Source of the DNA: Dehalococcoidales bacterium
Lineage (GTDB): Bacteria; Chloroflexota; Dehalococcoidia; Dehalococcoidales; UBA2162
Length of the DNA stretch: 45,605 nt
Reading direction: 5' to 3'
Assembly: GCA_030690265.1 (NCBI GenBank)
Contig: JAUYHA010000036.1
Span: forward strand, 1-45,605
Program-made: the position numbers and the translations under genes
In this document: piece by piece, positions 1 to 7,766 of the stretch
Layout of the letters: every line of letters starts with the position of its first letter
Numbering within the stretch: the stretch's first letter is position 1
The notes under the pieces: model-generated
What the model was told of the DNA's origin: nothing
The model's input: only the letters and a program-made list of their open reading frames with translations
Database searches by the model: none

Positions 1-65
1 GCCCCGGCCTCTCCTTCCTTGAGAACCTGGATAATCTGCTCTTCCGTGTACTTCTTACGCTGCAT
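1..65 (-). mobile_element. IS3-family transposase OrfA, N-terminal fragment cut by the window edge
   Basis: Read on the minus strand, an ATG at 63-65 opens a frame that begins MQRKKYTEEQIIQVLKEGEAG and runs off the window. This is the usual start of IS3/IS911-type OrfA, the helix-turn-helix DNA-binding subunit made ahead of the frameshifted OrfAB transposase. A GGAGG ribosome site (complement of 73-77) lies about 7 bases upstream of the ATG. Only about 21 codons are visible, so I cannot say whether the element is intact. Its end should lie somewhere between 66 and about 110, but no terminal repeat could be fixed. Confidence 0.7.
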
Positions 66-94
66 GTCGAGTCCTCCCTCTCACTATATTCTAG

Positions 95-217
95 CGGAGA
101 ACTCCAAGAGGCGTTGGCATTATTTACGGGGGTAAGGTCAATGAGAAGAAGGAGTTAATACCAGACTTAGATAAGTTGCTAACTAAGCAAGGTCTAGATT
201 GCCCCACTATTGTTTGA
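95..217 (+). pseudogene. Possible C-terminal remnant of a gene interrupted by the IS element
   Basis: A 40-codon open frame with no start codon of its own ends at TGA 215-217. Its tail (GVGIIYGGKVNEKKELIPDL...) reads like ordinary protein rather than random translation. It lies between the IS3-type gene start and the 610-residue gene. It could be the stump of a gene cut by the insertion. I do not recognise the family, and chance is a real alternative for so short a frame. Confidence 0.2.
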
Positions 218-220
218 CAA

Positions 221-2053
221 ATGGGTTTGGAGATAGTATACAGAGTGTATATGAACATTAAAGATATTGAGAACCATATTGATCAAGTATGGGGAAATCT
301 TGCTATCTGTAGATTCTCGCTGCACCTCGCCCTATTTATGGTTCTAAGCGTTTTCGAAAATAAAATCGATACTGCGCGTAATATGGTATTGGAAGGGGAG
401 CTAGACAGAAGATTAGCCGACGGTGGCTTAGTCCATCTCAGAGATAGTTTACAGACCTTGATACCTCAAATATTTGAGAAATGTAATAGAGCCCGCTTCC
501 GGGAAAAGGATATTCTGGTATTACGAGGTCTTCGAACATTTCCCTTACCTGCGTATGAAGCAAGCGATTTCTCGCAACGTTACCAGTGGTTTGCCTATCA
601 TATAACCTCATATCACCAGGATTTGCTAAACTGTTCGGTAGATGGTCGGGTACTTACTTTCTCTTTTCCAAAGAATATTAATATTGGCAGTGCACTAATG
701 CATCACGCCTTAAATAGATTTCACGAGGAGGTACAAATAGATAAGGATCGTCTTTCAAAGTTATATATGCGTAATTCATACAAGGAAATTACTGAAAAAT
801 TACGTCTTTCACTTCGGCACAAAAACATCAGGCAATTTTTATACTCCATACCTCCTGATATGTTGAATGATTTTAAGGAGATGGTTGATTCTTCCGCTCC
901 ACAACCAACCATCCAAGAAGATCTAGCCTTTGAGACGTACAGTATTGGAGATTACTATAACTTCTGGAAGCACCTCAGCGCGCTTATGATTTGCTATCTT
1001 CAAGCATGTAAAGTTAAATACAGTCCAGGAAGTAACCGCTTGCTATATTCCAGAGTGCTTATTCTCACTCCAGATGAAATTGTAGAGGCGGTTTCATCTT
1101 CAGGAGAGGTATCGGCCGATGTATGTAGTAATATAGTCAAGGATTTCACACTCGATATATACTCACAACGGCCGGATATTCAGGTTAGATACATAATTCC
1201 TGTCCATGGGAGTGACTATGTATACTTATCCCCCACGCTGGTGTTTACTTCATCTTGGGAAGTGTGCTTATTGCGGAACTGGGCGAAAATGTCTCACGAT
1301 AAATACGGAGCGGTAGTTGCTAGTAAAAAAAGTAGATTAGCGGATCAGTTGGCGAAACACTTTGAGGGTAATGACATTATAACGGCAATTAGAAGGAACA
1401 TTTTTAGCTCTGAGCAAAAGCTCTTAGGAGATATCGACTTAGCGGTTTTCGATAAGAACTCGGGCTATCTCGCAATAGTAGAATTAAAATGGGTATTACG
1501 GCCAGATTCATTTCAGGAGCATTCTCACGCAAGAGAGGAGATAAATCAAGGAATAAATCAATTAGAGCGGATTATTAACCAGTATGAGCGTAATAGTAAT
1601 CTTATACTCAAGCAATTGTTTAGCGACCAGAGTATTGAAGCTAAAATGGTAACAGAGGTGCAGTACTTTTTAATTTGCGATGGAGATATAGAGCATTATG
1701 ATAAAGCAGAGAGTATGGGTATCAATGTGCTGGACTATCAGCTGTGCATTGATATGCTGATAACGAATCCCGGTGATGCTACGAGAGAAAGATTTAAGAA
1801 AATGATAGACAGAAATCTAGCGTATGCTCAAGCCAGTGCGGACGACCTTTGCTATCATACGATGAAGATAGCTGGATATGCTTTTCGCACACCCGGCCTA
1901 AGGGGGACAGGCAGGCAATATATTCAAGAGGCCTATGATAGAGTGCCGCCTCTACCTAAGTCATCATGTTATTGCGGCAGTGGAATAGCATACCAAGATT
2001 GTTGTCAATTGGTTGAATCCATAGAAGAGGCGCCAATTGATTATGTGCAGTAA
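221..2053 (+). CDS. Large protein with PD-(D/E)XK nuclease-like core and C-terminal SEC-C zinc motif
   Basis: This 610-residue protein has no signal peptide or clear membrane segment. Around residues 403-423 it shows GDIDLAVFD followed by LAIVELKW, matching the D...ExK core of PD-(D/E)XK nuclease-like folds (D404 or D406, E421, K423). Near the C-terminus C583, C585, C594 and C595 form a CxC...CC SEC-C motif, which binds zinc in SecA tails and many unrelated proteins. Residues 1-380 are not recognised. The gene is visibly AT-richer than the core genes and sits beside an IS3 fragment, so acquisition is likely. A nuclease or defence role is inference. The start is unsure: neither ATG 221 nor in-frame ATG 251 has a good ribosome site. 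Confidence 0.7.
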   Translation: MGLEIVYRVYMNIKDIENHIDQVWGNLAICRFSLHLALFMVLSVFENKIDTARNMVLEGELDRRLADGGLVHLRDSLQTLIPQIFEKCNRARFREKDILVLRGLRTFPLPAYEASDFSQRYQWFAYHITSYHQDLLNCSVDGRVLTFSFPKNINIGSALMHHALNRFHEEVQIDKDRLSKLYMRNSYKEITEKLRLSLRHKNIRQFLYSIPPDMLNDFKEMVDSSAPQPTIQEDLAFETYSIGDYYNFWKHLSALMICYLQACKVKYSPGSNRLLYSRVLILTPDEIVEAVSSSGEVSADVCSNIVKDFTLDIYSQRPDIQVRYIIPVHGSDYVYLSPTLVFTSSWEVCLLRNWAKMSHDKYGAVVASKKSRLADQLAKHFEGNDIITAIRRNIFSSEQKLLGDIDLAVFDKNSGYLAIVELKWVLRPDSFQEHSHAREEINQGINQLERIINQYERNSNLILKQLFSDQSIEAKMVTEVQYFLICDGDIEHYDKAESMGINVLDYQLCIDMLITNPGDATRERFKKMIDRNLAYAQASADDLCYHTMKIAGYAFRTPGLRGTGRQYIQEAYDRVPPLPKSSCYCGSGIAYQDCCQLVESIEEAPIDYVQ

Positions 2054-2073
2054 GCAAGGGTTCAAATGCTTAC
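2050..2073. other. Inverted repeat overlapping the stop codon
   Basis: GTAAGCA (2050-2056) and TGCTTAC (2067-2073) form a perfect 7-bp stem with a 10-base loop across the end of the 610-residue gene. No T-run follows, so it is not a standard Rho-independent terminator. It may still protect the 3' end of the message. Confidence 0.3.
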
Positions 2074-2177
2074 AGCCGTCAGTTTACACTCGCCAATCCA
2101 ATCATTAGCTTGCTAGCCCGCATTGGATTCGAACTGGCGGTATCTAAGAGGGTCGACAGCCCCTCTTTCTTTTTCTT

Positions 2178-2239
2178 CCCCTCTCCTTAGAAAAGAGAGG
2201 GGGACTCGCCTGCCAAAGTCTTGTACGGCGAGCAGGTCA
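2178..2239. repeat. Palindromic CT/AG-rich intergenic repeat, copy A, plus a shared 14-mer
   Basis: CCCCTCTC (2178-2185) and GAGAGGGG form the arms of an imperfect palindrome. It belongs to the same family as the copies at 4611, 7487 and 20140. Just beyond it, 2226-2239 carries a 14-mer (CGGCGAGCAGGTCA) found again at 23762-23775. The whole 2054-2260 gap, between convergent genes, holds only these repeats and the stop-codon hairpin. Confidence 0.6.
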
Positions 2240-2260
2240 AGGGGGTGAGGTTTGAATTAG

Positions 2261-3817
2261 CTACCCCTTGCCGTACTTTTCCCGCAGTTCTTTCTTGATT
2301 ATCTTACCCATGGGGTTGCGGGGAAGCTCGTCAATAAAAACAACTGCTCTCGGTCTTTTGAAGCTGGCCAGATTTACCCGGCAATACTCCATCAGCTCCT
2401 CGGCAGTTACCGTCTCTCCCTTTTTGGCAACTACCACCGCCAGAGGCACCTCACCCCACTCCTCATCCGGGACGCCGATTATGGCACCGTCTTCAACTTT
2501 GGGATGAGAAAGGAGCACCCCTTCAACTTCCTCGGGAGATATATTTTCCCCGCCCCGGATAATCATATCCGTAGCTCTGCCCGCCAGGTAGAAGTAGCCG
2601 TCTTCATCCACATAGCCGATATCCCCTGTGTGGACCCAGCCATCCTTGTCAATGGTCTTGCTGGTTTTTTCCGCGTCTTTCCAGTAGCCAGTCATTACCC
2701 TGGGTCCCCGGGCGACAATCTCTCCCACCTCGCCCTGGGGAAGGTCATTACCCTCCTCGTCAACCACCTTCATCTCCACATCAGCCATCGGTTTGCCGAT
2801 TGAGGCGAGATGTCTCAGCTTCTTTGCCTTTTCTTCTTCGGTACCGGTAAGGTCATGGTCTTCAGGAGGAACGGTAGTGATGGTTGATGCCGTCTCCGTC
2901 TGTCCGAAGGCATTGATAAAACTGGCTCCGTGAAATAGCTCCACGGCTCTTTTAATCACTTCAAGAGGCATCGGAGCGGCACCGTAGGTGATGACTTTCA
3001 AACTGCTCAGGTCATGCTTGCTGAAGTCAGGATGGTCGATTAGCTGTTTCAGCATGGTAGGCACCATCATCGCCCGGTTAGCCTTTTCCGTCTCCACCAG
3101 TGTCATCCATTCCACCGGCTCAAACTGCCTCTCCATCACCAGAGTCCTGCCTCCATAAATGGCTGCCATCATAGCCTGAATCCCAGCCACATGGTAAAGA
3201 GGGACGGTGAGGATATTGCTGTCCTCGGTCACCGGGTCAGCCGGGGTTACATTCTCCAGGACATAAAGGGAAAAGCTATTATGAGACAGCATCACTCCCT
3301 TGGGGAAGCCGGTGGTGCCGGCGGTATACATCAGTATGGTGGTATCATTATCAGCGATATCGGTGAATACTTCATTCGCCGGTGCCGATTTAATCAACTC
3401 TTCATAATAGAGCAAGCCATCATGCCGGCTATCCAGGGAGATGAAGTTCTTCACCGAAGCCAGCTCCGGTTTTATGGAGTTCACCAGGTCAATATAGCGT
3501 TCGCCGATAAACAGGGCATTAGCTTCAGCGGTATTGAGCATATAGGTAAGTTCATTTCCCCTGGCTCTGAAGTTCAAGGGTAGATAAATACCACCGATTT
3601 TTGCCACGGCAAAATAGGCTTCCACGCACTGGTTGGTATTAACCTGCAGCATACCTACCCGGTCGCCCTTTTGCACACCCAGGTTCAGCAGGGCATTGCC
3701 CAGCCGGTTCACCCTTTCGTTCAACTCGTTGAAAGAATACCTCTTGCCCTCAAAAACAATAGCCGTTTTGTCCGGGCATATTGCGTTGACGATGGTTAAA
3801 AACTCCGCGGTATTCAC
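2261..3817 (-). CDS. AMP-dependent acyl-CoA synthetase (fatty-acid-CoA ligase type)
   Basis: This 518-residue enzyme of the ANL superfamily would activate a carboxylic acid with ATP to an acyl-adenylate and transfer it to CoA in the cytoplasm. The P-loop-like A3 motif YTAGTTGFPKG lies near residue 165. The family signatures GWVHTGDIG, a hinge region around residue 425 and the C-terminal catalytic-lysine motif PRNPMGKIIKKEL are all present, so both domains are complete. The start is a GTG with a strong GGAGGTAA site. Two enoyl-CoA hydratase/isomerase genes lie upstream on the same strand, which suggests a fatty or aromatic acid degradation operon. The acid used cannot be read from the sequence. 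Confidence 0.92.
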   Translation of the reverse strand: MNTAEFLTIVNAICPDKTAIVFEGKRYSFNELNERVNRLGNALLNLGVQKGDRVGMLQVNTNQCVEAYFAVAKIGGIYLPLNFRARGNELTYMLNTAEANALFIGERYIDLVNSIKPELASVKNFISLDSRHDGLLYYEELIKSAPANEVFTDIADNDTTILMYTAGTTGFPKGVMLSHNSFSLYVLENVTPADPVTEDSNILTVPLYHVAGIQAMMAAIYGGRTLVMERQFEPVEWMTLVETEKANRAMMVPTMLKQLIDHPDFSKHDLSSLKVITYGAAPMPLEVIKRAVELFHGASFINAFGQTETASTITTVPPEDHDLTGTEEEKAKKLRHLASIGKPMADVEMKVVDEEGNDLPQGEVGEIVARGPRVMTGYWKDAEKTSKTIDKDGWVHTGDIGYVDEDGYFYLAGRATDMIIRGGENISPEEVEGVLLSHPKVEDGAIIGVPDEEWGEVPLAVVVAKKGETVTAEELMEYCRVNLASFKRPRAVVFIDELPRNPMGKIIKKELREKYGKG

Positions 3818-3862
3818 CTATCTTACCTCCTGTGTATAATGTTTTTTAACAAGGCGAAACTT

Positions 3863-4585
3863 TTATGAGGCTAACAAATGATTCCCAAGCATTTTTTCGA
3901 TTTTCAATCCCTGCTCCAGAGTCAGGTCAAGCCCCCGCCTGACAGCCTGCTTGGCGTAGCTTATTGCCCGCTGGTCATAAGCTTTGATTTTCTCAGCCAG
4001 TCTCTCAACAGCGGGCAGCAAGTCGCTCCGGGGCACCACCCGGTTAACCAGTTTTAATCGGTGGGCTTCCTCAGCCTTAACCCAGCGTCCGGTAAGCAAC
4101 ATATCCAGGGCATAACTTCTGGCTATGGTGCGGGGTATGGTCTGGCTACCTCCAGCGGCCGGAATTATGCCCAGACCCATCTCAGGAGTTCCAAACTGGG
4201 CATCTTCTGAAGCTATTCTAATATCACAGCACATCGCCATCTCTATCCCGTCGCCCAGAACATAGCCGTGAAGAGCAACGATTATCGGTTTGTCGATGCT
4301 CAAAAAAAGACCCCAGACATCCCGTTCCCAGCGCACCTGCCGGGCGATTACCGGAGAAGGGGCGGTGAGAAACTCGGTCAGGTCGGCACCGGCGCAAAAG
4401 GCTTTCTCCCCGGCACCCTTCAATATAACGACCCTGACATCAGGGTCATCTTTAATCGCTCCCAGCACCTGGTAAAGCTCGTCCCTCATCCGCATATTAT
4501 AGGTGTTCAGGGCATGAGGGCGGTTAAGGGTAAGATAGCCTGTCCCGTCCTGTTTTTCGTAAATAATTGTCTCAAAATCAGTCAT
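3863..4585 (-). CDS. Enoyl-CoA hydratase/isomerase (crotonase family), both catalytic Glu present
   Basis: This 240-residue crotonase-fold protein should hydrate or isomerise enoyl-CoA thioesters. The oxyanion-hole segment AFCAGAD lies at 62-68. The second segment, GYVLGDGIEM, carries E115, and E135 sits in GTPEMG; these match the two catalytic glutamates of rat crotonase (E144 and E164). The usual GGG is GDG here. It lies 45 bp upstream of the acyl-CoA ligase on the same strand, so the two are probably co-transcribed. The exact substrate is unknown. The C-terminus is somewhat short for the family. Confidence 0.9.
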   Translation of the reverse strand: MTDFETIIYEKQDGTGYLTLNRPHALNTYNMRMRDELYQVLGAIKDDPDVRVVILKGAGEKAFCAGADLTEFLTAPSPVIARQVRWERDVWGLFLSIDKPIIVALHGYVLGDGIEMAMCCDIRIASEDAQFGTPEMGLGIIPAAGGSQTIPRTIARSYALDMLLTGRWVKAEEAHRLKLVNRVVPRSDLLPAVERLAEKIKAYDQRAISYAKQAVRRGLDLTLEQGLKIEKMLGNHLLAS

Positions 4586-4610
4586 CTATTAATCTACTTC
4601 TCCCCCTGTT

Positions 4611-4669
4611 TCCCCCTCTCCTTGATAGGAGAGGGGGAAAAGTTTTCTTAAGAGGGTTTCACCCTCTTA
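4611..4669. repeat. Double palindromic intergenic repeat, copy B
   Basis: The first hairpin is a perfect 12-bp stem (4611-4622 with 4627-4638) with a 4-base loop. The second is TAAGAGGGT (4649-4657), loop TTC, ACCCTCTTA (4661-4669). The same CT-rich arm recurs near 2178, 7487 and 20140. It fills the gap between the crotonase gene and the AT-rich orphan gene. Confidence 0.8.
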
Positions 4670-4697
4670 TACACCCCTTATCTTTTCCCTTGACTCG

Positions 4698-5417
4698 CTA
4701 TTCTTCTTCGTAATTAAAACGGTACCAAGAACCTTTATCTAAGTTCCTTACCAACTCGAAAGCCTTTTCGCGAAAATTGACAGCAGACTTAAATGCGCGA
4801 TTAATAGTTTGATATAAAGCAGCTGTGTTATAAGGATTCATTAAATTCACCCACAACTTTGTCATAGCTGGTAATCGGGCATTCACGAATTCGTTATAAT
4901 CCAAACACGGGAAGTTAATATTTTGCCAATCAATAATCTGTTTACCCGTGCAACATTCCATCCACCGATGTTCAATAAATTCGCAATACAGTAGCGACAT
5001 AGTATCTTTAGCCCCGTTAAACAAATGCCGCAAGCTTTCGCTATACTGTATATGGAAGCAACCATATAAGTTAATATTTTCTTCTAACTCGTAACCAAAT
5101 AGGAATCCCTGAATATTACGACGAACTATTTCTGTGGCAGCTTCATTCTCTTCCTGTGAGCGATTTCCGTGGCGGTCTAACTGAAAGAACCAGTCAGTCA
5201 CTATTGGTTGCATTCCCAATTCAAATAGCAAATTGGCTTCTTTTTCTCCGCCTGGAATCATCTCATCTATTGCACTATTAAGCTTTACATTTAAAATAAA
5301 ATATGCTCCTTGTCCCCACGAAATCCAGGTTGCATATTCGCCAGCACTTTGAGCCCACGCATAAACGCTGTTATTATAGTGCCTCAGGGCATGTTGGATA
5401 AGCTGTTTTGACTTCAT
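4698..5417 (-). CDS. Hypothetical protein, AT-rich orphan between two crotonase genes
   Basis: This 239-residue soluble protein is rich in Tyr, Trp, Phe and Asn, with no signal peptide, membrane segment or family motif that I recognise. Cysteines occur in the stretch from about residue 115 to 175, including a CC pair. Base composition and codon use are clearly more AT-rich than in the two enoyl-CoA hydratase genes on either side, and a repeat cluster borders its 3' end. This suggests an insertion into the acyl-CoA operon. The ATG start at 5415-5417 has no strong ribosome site. Function cannot be assigned. Confidence 0.7.
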   Translation of the reverse strand: MKSKQLIQHALRHYNNSVYAWAQSAGEYATWISWGQGAYFILNVKLNSAIDEMIPGGEKEANLLFELGMQPIVTDWFFQLDRHGNRSQEENEAATEIVRRNIQGFLFGYELEENINLYGCFHIQYSESLRHLFNGAKDTMSLLYCEFIEHRWMECCTGKQIIDWQNINFPCLDYNEFVNARLPAMTKLWVNLMNPYNTAALYQTINRAFKSAVNFREKAFELVRNLDKGSWYRFNYEEE

Positions 5418-5442
5418 TAAAGGTTCATCTTAACGTTACTGT

Positions 5443-6210
5443 TTATCGTCCCTCAAATTTTGGAGGTCTTTTCTCCAAAAAGGCTCTGATTCCCTCTGTC
5501 CGGTCAGCCGTGGTATGTAACAGCAGGTAAAGGTCTGCCTCAAGGCGGAGCCCCTGCTCAAGAGATAAATCCATCCCCTTATTTACCGCCTCCTTAACGT
5601 ATCTCAGGGCAATGGGACCTTTGCCGGTCATATTCCCGGCTAAAGTTTCCGCCTCTTCAGACAGCTTTTCCCGAGGGACCACTTTACTGACCAGTCCTAT
5701 CTCAAGTGCCTCCTCAGCACCTATCATCTCAGCGGTAAAGACCAGTTCCAGGGCTTTGCCCCTGCCGATGAGGCGAGGCAGCCGCTGCGTACCCCCGTTC
5801 ATCGGGATAACTCCTGAAGCCACCTGGGGAAGAGCAAATCTTGCCCTGTCCGAAGCCAACCTGATGTCACAGCTCAGGGCTAGCTCCAGCCCCTCCCCCA
5901 GGGCATCGCCATTAATCGCCGCAATAACCGGGCGGTCGATACCGGCGACAAACCGGGCAACATTCATTTTCTCCAGAGCCAAAGGGGAAACACCAGGCTT
6001 ATCTTCCTGCTCGCTACCCCGACAGAACGTCCTGTCTCCTGCCCCGATAATGATAACGGCATAAATATCATCGTCCTGGTTTATGCCCAGGCAAATTTCT
6101 TCCATCTCCTGAGCCAGCTCAAGGTTGATGGCATTATCCGCCTCAGGACGGTTGAGGGTTATGTGAGCAAGATGGTTCTTTCTGGCATAGATAACACTGG
6201 TATAAGCCAT
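5443..6210 (-). CDS. Crotonase-family protein with second catalytic Glu replaced by Gln
   Basis: This is an enoyl-CoA hydratase/isomerase-fold protein of 255 residues from the ATG at 6210. I prefer this start because AAGGAAGG lies 7 bases upstream; a TTG at 6246 in frame has no such site. The first oxyanion segment is TFCRGSE rather than FCAGAD. E109 is in GEGLEL, but the position of the second catalytic glutamate is Q129 (LPQVASG). Classical hydratases need both, so this paralogue may be an isomerase or another crotonase-type enzyme. It lies in the same direction as the acyl-CoA ligase, with the AT-rich orphan in between. Confidence 0.88.
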   Translation of the reverse strand: MAYTSVIYARKNHLAHITLNRPEADNAINLELAQEMEEICLGINQDDDIYAVIIIGAGDRTFCRGSEQEDKPGVSPLALEKMNVARFVAGIDRPVIAAINGDALGEGLELALSCDIRLASDRARFALPQVASGVIPMNGGTQRLPRLIGRGKALELVFTAEMIGAEEALEIGLVSKVVPREKLSEEAETLAGNMTGKGPIALRYVKEAVNKGMDLSLEQGLRLEADLYLLLHTTADRTEGIRAFLEKRPPKFEGR

Positions 6211-6270
6211 GGACTGACCTTCCTTTACCGACGAACTATCAGACAAATTTGAAACAAAACCAGAATTAGC

Positions 6271-6942
6271 TTAACCGACTTTATCCCTGCCGTCAAGACT
6301 GAACCGGCAAATATCTTTAAGGCAGCACCGCTGGCAAAGAGGCTGTTTCCGGCAAACATTCTTACCCAGGCAGACCAGCAGGGCATGGTATTCATTAAAA
6401 AGAGCGGCATCAGCCGGTAGATTTGCCATAAAAAAGGACTGGCAGGCAGCGTAGCTATTACCGTCCGGCATCAAGCCGAGATGAGTGATGATACGGCGGG
6501 TATAAGCATCTATAACAAAAACTGGCTTATTGGCGGCATAGAGTATGATGGAATCGGCCGTCTCCTCCCCGATACCCCGGACGGAAAGAAGCTCTCCCCG
6601 GAGCCGTTCCGTGTCTGTGGCAAAGAGTTTATCCAGGTTATCCTGGTAATCTTCAGACAGCCAGTTAGCCAGAGACTTGAGCTTACCTGCCTTGACATTA
6701 TAGTAAATGCAGGGGCGGATGAGCCCTGCCAGCTCAGACAGGCTGAGTTGACGCAGCGCCTGGGGTGATAGTACCCCGGCGTTTTTAAGATTGGCGATAG
6801 CCTTCTCCACATTACGCCAGGCGACTGACTGGGTAAGTATGGCGCCTACCATCACCTCAAACGGCTCCTCTGCCGGCCACCAGTGCTGGGGACCATACGT
6901 GTTCAGAAGCCGGCGATAGATTTTTTGTAACTCCTGGTTCAT
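6271..6942 (-). CDS. Endonuclease III-related HhH-GPD DNA glycosylase (COG2231 type)
   Basis: This base-excision repair protein of 223 residues has a helix-hairpin-helix at about 118-137 (LLSVRGIGEETADSI). The catalytic Asp of the HhH-GPD family is D145 (VIDAYTRR). A C-terminal Fe-S loop has C197, C203, C206 and C212. The lysine that gives E. coli Nth its lyase activity (VGxKTA) is Glu here (IGEETA), so a glycosylase without beta-lyase activity is expected. The opening PQHWWP...EVMVGAILTQ is typical of the COG2231 subgroup. Its ATG at 6942 overlaps the stop of the upstream TrmO-like gene as ATGA, which points to translational coupling; in-frame ATG 6957 is an alternative. Confidence 0.88.
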   Translation of the reverse strand: MNQELQKIYRRLLNTYGPQHWWPAEEPFEVMVGAILTQSVAWRNVEKAIANLKNAGVLSPQALRQLSLSELAGLIRPCIYYNVKAGKLKSLANWLSEDYQDNLDKLFATDTERLRGELLSVRGIGEETADSIILYAANKPVFVIDAYTRRIITHLGLMPDGNSYAACQSFFMANLPADAALFNEYHALLVCLGKNVCRKQPLCQRCCLKDICRFSLDGRDKVG

Positions 6943-7400
6943 TGAGTGGGTACCCATCGAGGAACTCTGGCATCAGCCACCGTATCAGCTACCGGGATAT
7001 AAGGCTTTATGTCAATTACCGGAGAGCCGTCAAGGGCATCGAGTCCTTTCACTCTCAGTATGTTACCCTGGCGTTCAAGCAGTCTAACGGCAGTTACTCC
7101 TATCCGGTTAGGCCTCACCGGTGCTCGGGTGGCGAAAATTCCGGTCAAGGGCAGCTCCTGCCGGAGCATGGGATGGACTTTAAGCGGTATTTCAACCCCG
7201 GTAACCCGGTGCATCCAGAAAAGGACGATAATATGGGAAAAATCCTCCAGCCCGTCTAAAGCCTCGGAGAGAGCCGGGTCAATCACTATCTCAGAAACGA
7301 GCTCCACCCACCAAGCGCTGGCGCCTGGTGGGCTATCCTTCACCTTGTTTCGGACGCTACCGATAACTTTCAAAGTTATGACAGGAAGTTCATCAGTCAT
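6939..7400 (-). CDS. trmO: TrmO/TsaA-type tRNA t6A37 N6-methyltransferase
   Basis: This is a UPF0066 (TsaA) domain protein of 153 residues. In E. coli the family member TrmO methylates N6 of threonylcarbamoyl-adenosine 37 in tRNA using SAM. Family signatures seen are IGSVRNKV near the start, LEDFSHIIVLFW, the central RAPVRPNRIGVTAVRLL and the later LDALDGSPVIDIKPYIP. I chose the ATG at 7400, since the domain starts right after it; the open frame extends to 7478 but the extra residues are unlike the family. It is translationally coupled to the HhH glycosylase downstream. Confidence 0.87.
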   Translation of the reverse strand: MTDELPVITLKVIGSVRNKVKDSPPGASAWWVELVSEIVIDPALSEALDGLEDFSHIIVLFWMHRVTGVEIPLKVHPMLRQELPLTGIFATRAPVRPNRIGVTAVRLLERQGNILRVKGLDALDGSPVIDIKPYIPVADTVADARVPRWVPTQ

Positions 7401-7486
7401 ACTTCGCCACCCCCAAATTAACATCATAATAGCACAACTTATGGAGACCGCTAAAAATAGACTGTTTGAGAACCTCACCCCCTTAA

Positions 7487-7585
7487 TCCCCCTCTCCTTG
7501 AGAAGGAGAGGGGGAAGAGTTTTCGAGAAGGGGCTTTGCCCCTTCTCTTACCCACACGCCCCCTTCCCTTTCAAAAGGGAAGGGG
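7487..7585. repeat. Triple palindromic intergenic repeat, copy C
   Basis: Three perfect hairpins lie in a row. A 13-bp stem pairs 7487-7499 with 7503-7515, a 10-bp stem pairs 7525-7534 with 7538-7547, and a 12-bp stem pairs 7560-7571 with 7574-7585. The first shares its CT-rich arm with the copies near 2178, 4611 and 20140. Together with the weak promoter below, this accounts for the gap 7401-7766; I see no gene in it. Confidence 0.85.
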
Positions 7586-7650
7586 CAAGGAGGATGGGTT
7601 ACCCAAATACTGCTTTTATTGGAGTGCCAGAAATTCCTTTTTAATAAAAA

Positions 7651-7680
7651 TTGACCCATCGCCAGCAAAAGGCTTAGACT
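7651..7680 (+). promoter_or_regulatory. Possible sigma70-type promoter for the Abi_C gene
   Basis: TTGACC (7651-7656) and TAGACT (7675-7680) are separated by 18 bases, in an AT-rich stretch about 90 bases before the Abi_C gene. The -10 box is weak, so this is tentative. Confidence 0.35.
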
Positions 7681-7766
7681 ATTAAATAGAGAAACTTACC
7701 TAAGTTAAAGAGAGTAAAAAGATTTTTACTGCCTATATCTTCTTAATAATATTAGAGCAAATATAG

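Noticed and set aside
2120-2150. tRNA-like GGATTCGAACTGG
   Set aside because: The flanks do not pair as a T stem on either strand and no acceptor or anticodon arm could be built.
4611-4669. Palindromes as Rho-independent terminators
   Set aside because: No U-run follows on either strand, and similar copies occur in different contexts.
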